From: an uncultured Saprospiraceae bacterium
GTDB taxonomy: Bacteria > Bacteroidota > Bacteroidia > Chitinophagales > Saprospiraceae
Assembly (NCBI GenBank): GCA_937981555.1
Contig: CALJOK010000050.1
Coordinates: 62,001-126,000 of the forward strand
Direction: 5' to 3'
DNA: 64,000 bases
Shown here: positions 33,219 to 41,895 of the stretch, in pieces
Layout of the letters: each line of letters begins with the position of its first letter
Position numbering within the stretch: position 1 is the stretch's first letter
Notes under the pieces: generated by a model
Seen by the model: the letters and a program-made list of their open reading frames with translations, nothing else
The model's database searches: none
Told to the model about the DNA's origin: nothing
Program-made: the position numbers and the translations under genes

Positions 33219-33638
33219 TCATAATGGTTTTTTGTTATCCAGTCCATCTTTGACTTTCCATGAAATCGGTTTTCCGTATGCTCTTATTTTATACATCTGA
33301 TCAAAGCGACTTAAACTATCTATCTTTAAAGTATATTCATTTCCAGCGAATAATTCTTCCTCAGGTTTCAAAATAGCTTGTGTTAAACTATATTGACCTT
33401 GGTATATTCCTACTACGTTTAATTGAACAATATGGTCGCCACTTATTAAATATGCTTGACCTCCATTTTTCAATTTATTAATCGTTTCCTGAGAAGTAGC
33501 ATAGCCTTCAATCATAATAATTGAATTTTTCAAAATCTCATTTCCATCTGGAAAAACTCTTATCCCGCCAGCACCACAATCTGCAAAAAGAGAAAAACTA
33601 TAAAAAAAGACAGAAACTAAAATGAGTAATTTTTTCAT
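33219..33638 (-). pseudogene. N-terminal half of the same TGA-interrupted gene
   Basis: 139 aa with signal peptide MKKLLILVSVFFYSFSLFADC, then beta-rich sequence (CGAGGIRVFPDGNEILKNSIIMIEGYA... KIDSLSRFDQMYKIRAYGKPISWKVKDGLDNKKPL) ending at TGA (33219-33221). The frame stays open after it: RSEMRPKFLNTSYIEYGCG. If the TGA were TGG the junction would read KKPLWRSE, consistent with a mutated Trp codon. Together the halves would form a membrane-anchored exported protein of about 283 aa. Function unknown. Confidence 0.7.
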
Positions 33639-33728
33639 ATCAGGTATTTATTTAAAATTTAAATTCTAACGTTTTACCTAAAGATTACTTTTTCACCAAA
33701 AAGGGTGCATCCTTTTTCCAAAAAATAA

Positions 33729-33765
33729 AAAAGGCAACAACTCAATCGAGTCATTGCCTTTTTAA
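33729..33765 (-). terminator. intrinsic terminator after acyl-CoA dehydrogenase gene
   Basis: Stem AAAAAGGCAA / TTGCCTTTTT with an inner ACTC/GAGT pairing and AATC loop; the A-run gives a minus-strand T-run. It lies 20 bp beyond the stop of the 33786 gene. Confidence 0.75.
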
Positions 33766-33785
33766 TATTTTATAGAGAAAAGAAA

Positions 33786-34970
33786 TTATGCCTTTGCTGG
33801 CGCTCGCAAAATCGGAGCATATAAATTTCCTTTTTTAACTATCTCTCTCGAAATCACTACTCGCTGAATCTCCGAAGTTCCCTCATAAATTTGAGTAATC
33901 TTCGCATCTCTCATTAATCGTTCTACGTGATATTCTTTTACAAAACCATATCCGCCATGTACTTGTACCGCTTCCACCGTATGTTTCATCGCAACTTCCG
34001 AAGCAAAAACTTTTGCCATCGCAGCTGACATCGTATAATCCATATGTTCATCTTTCATCCATGCAGCTCGGTGAACCATCATTCGCGCTGCATCAATATC
34101 GGTCGCCATATCTGCCAATTTAAAAGCAATCGCTTGGTGCTGGTTAATTGGTTTTCCAAATGCCGCTCGTTCATGTGAGTAAGCAACTGCCAACTCATAT
34201 GCACCTGCTGCAATTCCAACTGCTTGAGCTGCAATTCCAATTCGACCACCGGTCAAAACTTTCATCGCAAATTTAAACCCGAACCCATCTTCTCCAATTC
34301 TATTTTCTTTTGGCACTTTTACATCTGTGTACATGATCGTGTGAGTGTCCGAAGATCGAATACCTAATTTATCTTCCTTCGCTCCGATTTGCACGCCTTC
34401 CCAATCTGTCTCAACGATAAATGCATTAATTCCTCGGTGACCTTTTTCTCTATCTGTTTGCGCAATGACTAAATGAACCTTTGATGTTCCACCATTCGTG
34501 ATCCAGTTTTTAGTTCCATTGATTAAGTAATGGTCGCCCATGTCAATTGCCGTAGTCTGTTGACTGGTTGCATCACTTCCCGCTTCAGGTTCTGAAAGGC
34601 AAAATGCACCAATCCATTCTCCTGTCGCTAATTTTGTGAGGTATTTTTGTTTTTGATCTTCTGATCCAAACGTTTCCAATCCCCAACAAACCAATGAATT
34701 ATTTACAGACATTGCTACTGAACAAGAATTATCTACTTTTGAAATTTCTTCCATCGCAATACAGTAAGAAATAGTATCCATTCCGCCGCCACCATATTTT
34801 GGAGAAACCATCATTCCCATAAATCCTAACTCACCCATCATCTTGATTTGTTCCGTTGCATGAGTCATGTTAGTGTCTCTTTCGATCACACCTGGCTTTA
34901 ATTCTTTTTGGGCAAAATCTCTAGCAGCTTCTTGGACAGCTAAATGTTCTTCGGTTAATTCAAAATTCAT
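33786..34970 (-). CDS. acyl-CoA dehydrogenase
   Basis: 394 aa, normal family length. FAD enzyme that adds an alpha-beta double bond to acyl-CoA in fatty or branched-chain acid breakdown. Visible: LTEEHLAVQEAARDFAQKEL, AFCLSEPEAGSDATSQQTTA and KNWITNGG (ACAD signature), AVQVHGGYGFVKEYHVERLMRDAKITQIYEGTSEIQRVVISREIV with catalytic E363. Short-chain/isovaleryl-like by pattern; the exact chain length is not readable. It lies beside the PaaE-type reductase and AlkB genes, which supports a hydrocarbon or fatty acid oxidation context. Confidence 0.93.
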   Translation of the reverse strand: MNFELTEEHLAVQEAARDFAQKELKPGVIERDTNMTHATEQIKMMGELGFMGMMVSPKYGGGGMDTISYCIAMEEISKVDNSCSVAMSVNNSLVCWGLETFGSEDQKQKYLTKLATGEWIGAFCLSEPEAGSDATSQQTTAIDMGDHYLINGTKNWITNGGTSKVHLVIAQTDREKGHRGINAFIVETDWEGVQIGAKEDKLGIRSSDTHTIMYTDVKVPKENRIGEDGFGFKFAMKVLTGGRIGIAAQAVGIAAGAYELAVAYSHERAAFGKPINQHQAIAFKLADMATDIDAARMMVHRAAWMKDEHMDYTMSAAMAKVFASEVAMKHTVEAVQVHGGYGFVKEYHVERLMRDAKITQIYEGTSEIQRVVISREIVKKGNLYAPILRAPAKA

Positions 34971-35017
34971 ACGAGTGGATTTTTTATGATTCTATTTATG
35001 GTTAAATTTAACGATTA

Positions 35018-35025
35018 CAAAAGTA
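35018..35025 (-). promoter_or_regulatory. candidate -7 element for acyl-CoA dehydrogenase gene
   Basis: Minus strand TACTTTTG fits TAnnTTTG, 48 bp before the ATG at 34970. The -33 region is not clear. Confidence 0.35.
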
Positions 35026-35131
35026 GCGAATTTTCGCAAATGATGCTTATTTAAATCAGAACAGTTTTCTAAAACTAGGTTCAATTTGTTTTTTCTTGAA
35101 CTAGTTTAATATTAGAACTATTTCTACGATT

Positions 35132-36247
35132 TTAAACATCAAAAGTTATCTCTACTTCCGCCGTTGTCGGATGAGACTGACACGTCAAAATAAATCCTTC
35201 TTCAATCTCATCATCATCCAATGCATAACAAGCTTCCATTTCAACTTTTCCTTTGACTATTTTTGCCATACATGTTGAGCAAGAACCTGAGCAACAAGAG
35301 TAAGGTGGTTCATGTTTTAAATCCAACAAAGTATCTAAAATTGATTTCCCTTTTTTTACTTCCGTCTCGATAGTTTCTCCATCAAGGTGAACGATTAATT
35401 TTGCCCCGTCTACTGGTACACCTACGCCTGAATGAGTAGTACTTTCATCACCAGAAATATTCGAAGTAAATCTTTCAGAATGAACACTCTTTTTATCTAT
35501 CCCCATTTCCAATAATGCATTTTCCACATCATCAATCATTCCTCCTGGACCACAAACAAAGTAATGTGCTTCTTTACTTCGAGTTGGATTATCTGCTAAA
35601 AATTTCTTAACACTTAATTGATCCACTCGCCCAACTTCTCCTTGCCAGGACATTTTTGCTTTTTTAAATATACTACCTAAACCACCTTTCTTTTCTTTTT
35701 TAGGTTGACTTAAAGTATGGCAAACCATGAATTGATTTTGATATTTTCTTTCCATTTCATCCAACTGATATTTGAAAATAATGGACTCTTCATTCCTATT
35801 TCCATAAAAAAGAAATACCGTCGAAAGTGGTTCTTTTTCCAAAATCGTTTTTCCAATCGACATCAAAGGCGTGATTCCACTTCCTGCCCCAAACAAATAG
35901 AATGTTCGGTTTTTTTCTTCATCCAACTGCAAAGTAAATCTTCCTTGCGGTACCATCACTTCTACCATATCACCTGCTTTTAAATTATTGCAAATGTGAT
36001 TCGATACAATTCCTTTGTCTACTTTTTTGACGGTAACAGTAATTCCATTTTCCAATGGGCTACTCGACATCGAATATGCTCGACGTTCTTCTTTTCCATT
36101 GATTTGAAATTTCAAAGTCAAATATTGCCCATGCGTATAATCAAACTTATCTTCTAGATCACTAGGTATTTCAAAAGTAATCGAGGATGCATCACTAATC
36201 TCAGGAGTGACTTTCATTACTTTTAAATTATGAAATTGAGTACTCAT
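35132..36247 (-). CDS. 2Fe-2S ferredoxin/flavin reductase, PaaE type
   Basis: 371 aa. FAD-binding half with [10 protein letters not shown] near 55, NAD(P)H half with [12 protein letters not shown] near 122, and a C-terminal plant-type [2Fe-2S] domain with CCSGSCSTC and a later C in LTCQSHP (ligand spacing C-x4-C-x2-C...C). This order is that of PaaE and related oxygenase reductases, which pass electrons from NAD(P)H to a diiron oxygenase. It is divergent from the AlkB gene 154 bp away, so it may be the electron donor for AlkB; ACAD next to it fits the same pathway. Confidence 0.88.
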   Translation of the reverse strand: MSTQFHNLKVMKVTPEISDASSITFEIPSDLEDKFDYTHGQYLTLKFQINGKEERRAYSMSSSPLENGITVTVKKVDKGIVSNHICNNLKAGDMVEVMVPQGRFTLQLDEEKNRTFYLFGAGSGITPLMSIGKTILEKEPLSTVFLFYGNRNEESIIFKYQLDEMERKYQNQFMVCHTLSQPKKEKKGGLGSIFKKAKMSWQGEVGRVDQLSVKKFLADNPTRSKEAHYFVCGPGGMIDDVENALLEMGIDKKSVHSERFTSNISGDESTTHSGVGVPVDGAKLIVHLDGETIETEVKKGKSILDTLLDLKHEPPYSCCSGSCSTCMAKIVKGKVEMEACYALDDDEIEEGFILTCQSHPTTAEVEITFDV

Positions 36248-36291
36248 CTTCTTGTTTATTTTTTATCATCTAATATTAGAATATCGTGGCG

Positions 36292-36299
36292 CAAAGGTA
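36292..36299 (-). promoter_or_regulatory. candidate -7 element for PaaE-type reductase gene
   Basis: Minus strand TACCTTTG fits TAnnTTTG, 45 bp before the ATG at 36247. Confidence 0.35.
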
Positions 36300-36401
36300 A
36301 CAAACCTAATACCTTAATAGATAACCTTTTTGTCATATTATAGTTTAAAATTTTGTATTTTTAATCATTGCTTTTTTAGTCTAAATCAACTTTTTAAAAT
36401 T

Positions 36402-37442
36402 ATGAACTGGAAAGATTCAAAATATTTATTGGCTTACCTTGCTCCGCTTTCGACATTTGTAGCTATTTATTATCAAGGTTATTGGTCATTTGCAACAGTC
36501 GTTTTAGCATTTGCGGTTATTCCTCTTTTGGATCATTTCTCTTCTTCTCAGAAAAACTTAAACAAAGAAGAAGAAGATTCTAAATTATCTACAGCCATTT
36601 TTGATTGGTTATTGTATTCCAATGTTCCAATCCTTTGGTTTTTAATTTGGTATTTTTTCAGTACTATTTCATCAGGAGGTTTGGAAACTTTTGAAGTGGT
36701 AGGAATGACTTGGAGTATCGGAATCATCGTCGGAACAATTGGAATTAATGTGGCTCATGAACTCGGTCATCGAGTAAAAAAGTCCGAACAATTGATGTCC
36801 AAATCGTTATTACTTTCCGCTATGTATATGCATTTTTTTATTGAGCATAATCGCGGTCATCATAAAAATATAGCCACCGATGAAGATCCTGCTTCTTCTA
36901 GATTAAACGAAAATTTATATTCATTTTGGGTTCGGTCTACTTTTGGAGGTTATCGAAGTGCATGGAATTTGGAAACAGAAAGATTAACCAAACAGGGCAT
37001 GTCTTTCTTTTCTTTAAAAAATGAAATGCTTATTTTTCAATTAATTCAAGTGGGGTATTTAGTTGCTGTTGGTTTATATTTTGGATGGTTTGTCGTTCCT
37101 TTTGCGATCATCATTGCGATCATAGGATTTCTTTTGTTAGAAACCGTCAACTACATCGAACATTATGGTTTACGTAGAAAAAAATTGCCTTCAGGTCGTT
37201 ATGAGAATGTGACGATGCAACATTCTTGGAATTCAAATCATGAGATGGGTCGAATATTTTTATATGAATTGACTCGACATTCTGATCATCATTTTAAGTC
37301 GACTCGGAAATTTCAGGTACTTCGTCATTTTGATGAAAGTCCACAGTTGCCATATGGTTATCCAGGTTCGATGCTAATTTCATTTTTACCGCCGCTTTGG
37401 TTTAAATTGATGAATGATAAAGTTCCTGTTGTTCTCTCCTAA
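36402..37442 (+). CDS. alkB: AlkB-type membrane-bound alkane 1-monooxygenase
   Basis: 346 aa from the ATG at 36402; the frame is open from a TTG at 36330 but the extra part has no family likeness. Non-heme diiron enzyme of the inner membrane that hydroxylates the terminal carbon of alkanes. His boxes: HELGH at 119-123, EHNRGHH at 148-154, NYIEHYG near 250-256 and RHSDHH at 292-297, with six predicted TM segments. No rubredoxin is adjacent. The divergent 2Fe-2S reductase could supply electrons. Related hydroxylases of fatty acids or other chains are alternatives. Confidence 0.85.
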   Translation: MNWKDSKYLLAYLAPLSTFVAIYYQGYWSFATVVLAFAVIPLLDHFSSSQKNLNKEEEDSKLSTAIFDWLLYSNVPILWFLIWYFFSTISSGGLETFEVVGMTWSIGIIVGTIGINVAHELGHRVKKSEQLMSKSLLLSAMYMHFFIEHNRGHHKNIATDEDPASSRLNENLYSFWVRSTFGGYRSAWNLETERLTKQGMSFFSLKNEMLIFQLIQVGYLVAVGLYFGWFVVPFAIIIAIIGFLLLETVNYIEHYGLRRKKLPSGRYENVTMQHSWNSNHEMGRIFLYELTRHSDHHFKSTRKFQVLRHFDESPQLPYGYPGSMLISFLPPLWFKLMNDKVPVVLS

Positions 37443-37557
37443 AAAGAATTATAAATAGTTATTTTTACTTTGAAAAATCCAAGTCAGTTATTTTATGAAA
37501 TACTGGTTTGGATTTTTTAGTTTTGTGCTGCAATTTTTAATCTTTCAGAAAAATTAC

Positions 37558-38280
37558 ATGAGTCAAAAACTTTCCATTATTATTCCTGCGTACAACGAAG
37601 CACCGACTATTCATTTTATTTTGGATAAAATTAAAGCGGTTCAGTTAATTGGTGATTTGAAAAAAGAAATCATCATCATCAATGATTTTTCTACTGATGA
37701 TACGGAAGGAGCAATTCTACGATATTCGGAAGCGAACCCTGAAATGAATATTCAATATTCTAAACATGAAGTCAATAAAGGAAAAGGTGCTGCACTTCAT
37801 ACAGGAATCAAAAATGCGACAGGCGATTTTTTAATTATTCAAGATGCGGATTTGGAATATGATCCTGAGGAGTATAATATTTTATTAAAACCAATGTTGG
37901 ACGATGTAGCAGATGTAGTTTATGGTTCAAGATTTATCGGAGGAAAACCTCATCGAATTTTATTTTACTGGCATTCGATCGGAAATAAATGGTTGACTAA
38001 CTTGTCGAACATGATGACCAATTTGAATTTGACGGATATGGAAACTTGCTACAAGTTATTTAAAACAGAAATGGTACAGAGTTTAAACTTGAAAGAAAAT
38101 CGTTTTGGTTTTGAGCCGGAAGTTACTGGTAAGATTTCTCGAATTCCAAAAGTTAGAATTTACGAAGTTGGAATTTCTTACTATGGAAGGTCTTACGAAG
38201 ATGGAAAAAAGATTGGTTGGCGAGATGGCTTCCGAGCAATTTATTGTATTTTAAAATATAATACTTTTTGGAAAGAATAA
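37558..38280 (+). CDS. glycosyltransferase family 2
   Basis: 240 aa from the ATG at 37558; an in-frame ATG at 37495 adds a hydrophobic stretch (MKYWFGFFSFVLQFLIFQKNY) but I prefer the start just before SQKLSIIIPAYNEAPTIHFILDKI. GT-A features: EIIIINDFSTDDTEG, NKGKGAALHTGIKNATGDFLIIQDADLEYDP with QDADLEYDP as the DxD site, VVYGSRFIGG and LTDMETCYKLFKTEMVQSL. DPM1-like pattern for a lipid-linked sugar step. It is probably monocistronic, after AlkB. Confidence 0.88.
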   Translation: MSQKLSIIIPAYNEAPTIHFILDKIKAVQLIGDLKKEIIIINDFSTDDTEGAILRYSEANPEMNIQYSKHEVNKGKGAALHTGIKNATGDFLIIQDADLEYDPEEYNILLKPMLDDVADVVYGSRFIGGKPHRILFYWHSIGNKWLTNLSNMMTNLNLTDMETCYKLFKTEMVQSLNLKENRFGFEPEVTGKISRIPKVRIYEVGISYYGRSYEDGKKIGWRDGFRAIYCILKYNTFWKE

Positions 38281-38316
38281 TATGGACTACCTAAAATAAT
38301 TCTAATGCTAATTCAT

Positions 38317-38982
38317 TTACAACATCACTCGAACCATCAGAACGATTCCAAAAATTACAAATGCGATTCCTGAAATCCTACGAACCAATAAAATATTTTT
38401 AGGTTTTAAATATTTTCGTATCACTTTTGCCAAATAAACTTTCAACATATCAGAAGTGATAATCACAAAAAGTATCGCCCCAAAAAAAATAAAAAATTCA
38501 TTTTCACTAAATCCACTTTCTGCTAATTTTCCCGCTGCAATAACTCCCCAAAAGAAAAAAGTAAATGGGTTTAAAGTATTCACCAAAAAACCTTTGAACA
38601 ATAATTTGAAATAAGAAATATTCTTTTTATTCGGTATCTCTTTCAAATCTTCTTGTATTTCTTTTTCCGAAAAAAAATTATCGTTAGGCATCGAAGGTGG
38701 TTTTGAAAAGTACGTTCCAAGTCCAATTAAAACCAAAGCAATTCCTCCTGCTATTCCTAATGTCAAATTAAAACCATCCATTTTCACGACAGCTTGAATA
38801 TAACTCAACCCAAAATATACTGCCACTACAAATAAAACATCACTAAAAAAAACGCCTAACGCAACCATCATTCCCGCTCGAAATCCTTGTTCAATTCCTG
38901 CTTGCAATAACGCAAAAAGTATTGGCCCAGCCATAACTGTCAACGTTAATCCAAAAAGCAATCCTTCCAATAATGCGTTCAA
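38317..38982 (-). CDS. LysE/RhtB family exporter
   Basis: 221 aa, six TM helices. The N-terminus LLEGLLFGLTLTVMAGPILFALLQAGIEQGFRAGMMVALGVFFSDVLFVVAVYFGL is the LysE signature (G...GP in TM1). LysE-family transporters export amino acids such as lysine, threonine or cysteine products; the substrate here is unknown. The central loop is charged (PSMPNDNFFSEKEIQEDLKEIPNKKN). It lies in tandem with yjbQ, 38 bp apart. Confidence 0.85.
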   Translation of the reverse strand: MNALLEGLLFGLTLTVMAGPILFALLQAGIEQGFRAGMMVALGVFFSDVLFVVAVYFGLSYIQAVVKMDGFNLTLGIAGGIALVLIGLGTYFSKPPSMPNDNFFSEKEIQEDLKEIPNKKNISYFKLLFKGFLVNTLNPFTFFFWGVIAAGKLAESGFSENEFFIFFGAILFVIITSDMLKVYLAKVIRKYLKPKNILLVRRISGIAFVIFGIVLMVRVML

Positions 38983-39019
38983 ATGATTCTATTTTTCATG
39001 ATAAATTAAAGATAGTTTT

Positions 39020-39430
39020 TTAACTGTAAACAGTAGCTACAAGTTTCCTACTTCCTCCAAAATCTCGAAATTCACACAAATAAATCCCTTGCCACGTTCC
39101 CAAATTTAATCGACCATTTGTAATCGGAATCGTTACCGAACTTCCTACCAAAGTCGATTTAATATGAGCAGGCATATCATCCGCACCTTCCATTGTATGA
39201 GTCAAATATGGTTCATGCTCAGGCATAATTCTGCGATTAAAAACTTCCTCAAAATCAACTCTTACCGATGGATCCGCATTTTCATTTATCGTCAAACCTG
39301 CAGAAGTATGTTTGATAAAAAGATGAAATAAACCAACTTCAGGTAATTCCATTTTCGCCAAAACTGTTTGAGTAATTAAATGAAATCCTCGTGAGTGAGC
39401 AGGTAGAATTATTTCTTTTTGTAAAATCAT
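39020..39430 (-). CDS. yjbQ: YjbQ family protein (secondary thiamine-phosphate synthase enzyme type)
   Basis: 136 aa. UPF0047 hallmarks: SRGFHLITQTVLAKMELPEVGLFHLFIKHTSAGLTINENADPSVRVDFE near 14-62, and THTMEGADDMPAHIKSTLVGSSVTIPITNGRLNLGTWQGIYLCEFRDFGGSRKLVATVY. The family has weak thiamine-phosphate-synthase-like activity in vitro; its real role is uncertain. Cytosolic trimer by family. It is upstream of and likely cotranscribed with the LysE exporter. Confidence 0.88.
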   Translation of the reverse strand: MILQKEIILPAHSRGFHLITQTVLAKMELPEVGLFHLFIKHTSAGLTINENADPSVRVDFEEVFNRRIMPEHEPYLTHTMEGADDMPAHIKSTLVGSSVTIPITNGRLNLGTWQGIYLCEFRDFGGSRKLVATVYS

Positions 39431-39641
39431 GATAACCTTTTTAATAAAAAATTTCGTCGTGGTAATTAAATACTCAATAACAGAAATTCTTTAATATTAT
39501 GACCATGCCTTTTTATTCTACTCTTCGTCACGTACTCATCTTGATAGCTAAGGCTATCAGATTCCGTGCGTTCCTTGATTAGATTAAAAATTCATTGCCC
39601 ATAATATCAAACAACTTTTGTTACTGTGTATTGAATTCAAA

Positions 39642-39702
39642 TCTAAATCAATTTTTTGCTTTTTGAAAGTTTGATTTTCAAAATTGATTTAGAATCTTTT
39701 TT
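39642..39702 (+). terminator. terminator-like hairpin just before the vWA gene
   Basis: Perfect 14-bp stem TCTAAATCAATTTT (39642-39655) / AAAATTGATTTAGA (39680-39693) with a 24-base loop, followed by ATCTTTTTT. It ends 18 bp before the ATG at 39720, so as a terminator it would act in the leader of the vWA gene, or end a short transcript from 39431-39640. No minus-strand gene reads into it. Confidence 0.55.
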
Positions 39703-39719
39703 AATAAAAAATTAAAGTC

Positions 39720-41747
39720 ATGAAAAAAAATTTAATTCTTCTTCTCGTTTTATTTTTATCTACTTCGTTTGCCTTTGCTCAAACTTCAATTACTGGAAAA
39801 ATTACTGTCGCGGAAACTGGCGAAGAAATCATTGGAGCGAACATTATTGTTTCTCAAAACGGAAATTTTATTCAAGGTGAAACTACAGATGTTGATGGAA
39901 ATTATAACATAAGGGTTGCCCCAGGAGTTTACGACCTTGCTATTTCATACACAGGTTTCGCTAACAAAAAAATTACAAATGTAATTGCTACCGAAGGAAA
40001 AACGACTCAAGTAAATGTTCGATTAACTTCAGGCATTCAATTAGATGAAGTGGTTGTCACAGGTTACAAAGTTCCACTCATCAAACAAGATGAAACAAGT
40101 TCAGGACAGACCGTCACCAGCGTACAAATCAGAAATCTTCCAACTAGAAATATTAATTCCGTAGCTGGAAAAGTTGCAGGACTTAATACGACTCCAAGCA
40201 AAGATGTCAAAATTAAAGGTTCTCGTTCCAATGCAACAGACACCTATGTCGATGGTGTTCGAATTGGTAAAAAGACAAAAAAATCATCCAAGAAAAAAAC
40301 TAAAAAGGATCCACCAAAACCAATCGACAACAGCAATGAAGAATACAATCATTTTGTTGAAAATGAATTTTTGACTTCTTCGGACAAACCACTTTCTACT
40401 TTTTCCATCGACGTCGACAATGCATCTTATAGCAATGTTCGAAGGTATTTGAACAACTACCAAATGCCACCAAAGGATGCCGTTCGTATTGAAGAATTTA
40501 TCAACTACTTTGATTACGATTATCCACAACCAAATTCCGTTGATCCATTTTCCATCAATACTGAAATTTCAGATTGCCCATGGAACAATGAAAATAAATT
40601 AGTGCACATTGGTTTGCAAGGTTATGAATTACCGAAAGCACAGATGCCTCCTTCTAATTTAGTTTTTTTACTAGACGTTTCAGGTTCGATGAGTGCGCAA
40701 AATAAATTACCGCTTTTGAAAAAGGCATTTAAATTATTGGTACAGCAGCTTCGCCAAGAAGATAAAGTTTCGATTGTAGTTTATGCTGGTGCATCAGGTT
40801 TAGTTTTGTCGCCGACTTCTGGAAGTGATAAACATAAAATTATTTCAGCGCTTGATAAATTAAAATCAGGCGGAAGCACAGCAGGTGCAGCTGGAATTAA
40901 TTTAGCTTATCAAACTGCTGAATCTACTTTTATCAAAAATGGAAACAACCGAATCATTTTAGCAACAGATGGAGATTTCAATGTGGGGACGAGCGGCAAT
41001 GCTGCATTGGTAAAGCTGATTGAAGAAAAAAGAAAATCAGGTGTTTCACTTTCTATTTTAGGCTTTGGAATGGGTAATTATAAAGATGGAAAAATGGAAC
41101 AAATTGCTAATAATGGAAATGGAAATTATGCCTACATCGATAATTTTCAGGAAGCTAAAAAAGTATTTGTACAAGAGATGGGAGGAACGCTTCATACGAT
41201 TGCCAAAGATGTAAAATTGCAAATTGAGTTCAATAAAAATTATGTCAAAGAGTACCGATTAATTGGTTACGTCAATCGAAAATTGAAAGACGAAGATTTT
41301 GCTAATGATAAAAAAGATGCAGGTGATCTAGGCGCAGGCCATACCGTTACGGCACTCTATGAAATTATTCCAACGAGAAATGCTGCAAAGAAAAATTTCT
41401 TAAATCGTGTTTTTAAAAAATCAAATCAAGCTGAAGAAAATTGGATGACGGTCAAGTTGCGTTACAAAAAACCTGATGGCAAAAAGAGTAAATTATTAAA
41501 AGTAAAAGCAACGAATAAAAACGTAGCACTTTCATCTGCTTCTAACAATTTTAGATTCTCTGCTGCTGTCGCAAGTTTTGGAATGTTACTGCGCGATTCA
41601 AAATTTAAAGGTGATGCGGATTATGATAAAGTTTTAAAAATGGCTCAAGTTTCTTTGGGAAAAGATGAGTTTGGATATCGAAATGAATTCTTAGAATTAG
41701 TAAAAAAGGCGAAAGAAACGAATGCTCGTTTGACCGCTAAAAAATAG
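39720..41747 (+). CDS. vWA protein with carboxypeptidase-regulatory and plug-like N-terminus
   Basis: 675 aa. Signal peptide (1-21). Residues 22-110 are a carboxypeptidase-D regulatory-like domain (ITGKITVAETGEEIIGANIIVSQNGN...DVDGNYNIRV), followed by a short TonB-receptor plug-like segment (SVAGKVAGLNTTPSKDVKIKGSR...TYVDGVRI) without a barrel. The vWA core has MIDAS DVSGSMS near 319, STAGAAG and ATDGDFNVG, and ends FRFSAAVASFGMLLRDSKFKGDADYDKVLKMA. YfbK-like pattern with EEYNHFVENEFLTSSDKPLSTFSIDVDNASYSNVRRYL. Likely a periplasmic metal-dependent binding protein. It is paralogous to the next gene. Confidence 0.85.
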   Translation: MKKNLILLLVLFLSTSFAFAQTSITGKITVAETGEEIIGANIIVSQNGNFIQGETTDVDGNYNIRVAPGVYDLAISYTGFANKKITNVIATEGKTTQVNVRLTSGIQLDEVVVTGYKVPLIKQDETSSGQTVTSVQIRNLPTRNINSVAGKVAGLNTTPSKDVKIKGSRSNATDTYVDGVRIGKKTKKSSKKKTKKDPPKPIDNSNEEYNHFVENEFLTSSDKPLSTFSIDVDNASYSNVRRYLNNYQMPPKDAVRIEEFINYFDYDYPQPNSVDPFSINTEISDCPWNNENKLVHIGLQGYELPKAQMPPSNLVFLLDVSGSMSAQNKLPLLKKAFKLLVQQLRQEDKVSIVVYAGASGLVLSPTSGSDKHKIISALDKLKSGGSTAGAAGINLAYQTAESTFIKNGNNRIILATDGDFNVGTSGNAALVKLIEEKRKSGVSLSILGFGMGNYKDGKMEQIANNGNGNYAYIDNFQEAKKVFVQEMGGTLHTIAKDVKLQIEFNKNYVKEYRLIGYVNRKLKDEDFANDKKDAGDLGAGHTVTALYEIIPTRNAAKKNFLNRVFKKSNQAEENWMTVKLRYKKPDGKKSKLLKVKATNKNVALSSASNNFRFSAAVASFGMLLRDSKFKGDADYDKVLKMAQVSLGKDEFGYRNEFLELVKKAKETNARLTAKK

Positions 41748-41764
41748 TTTTCCTACAGATTATG

Positions 41765-41804
41765 AAGAGCGTTATCTTTTAAAAAGATAGCGCTCTTTTT
41801 TTTC
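41765..41804 (+). terminator. intrinsic terminator after first vWA gene
   Basis: Stem AAGAGCGTTATCTTTT / AAAAGATAGCGCTCTT (one G-U) followed by a run of T, 17 bp after the stop. Confidence 0.85.
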
Positions 41805-41895
41805 AAAAAAAAGAAAAAAGATAGCTCGACCCACCAAAAATATTTTTCCCTGCATCTCCTAAAATATAAAATTCACTCACCAAAAAAATCAAGTT

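Noticed and set aside
36330-36401. TTG-started extension of AlkB
   Set aside because: The 24 extra residues have no family likeness and ATG at 36402 starts the usual AlkB N-terminus.
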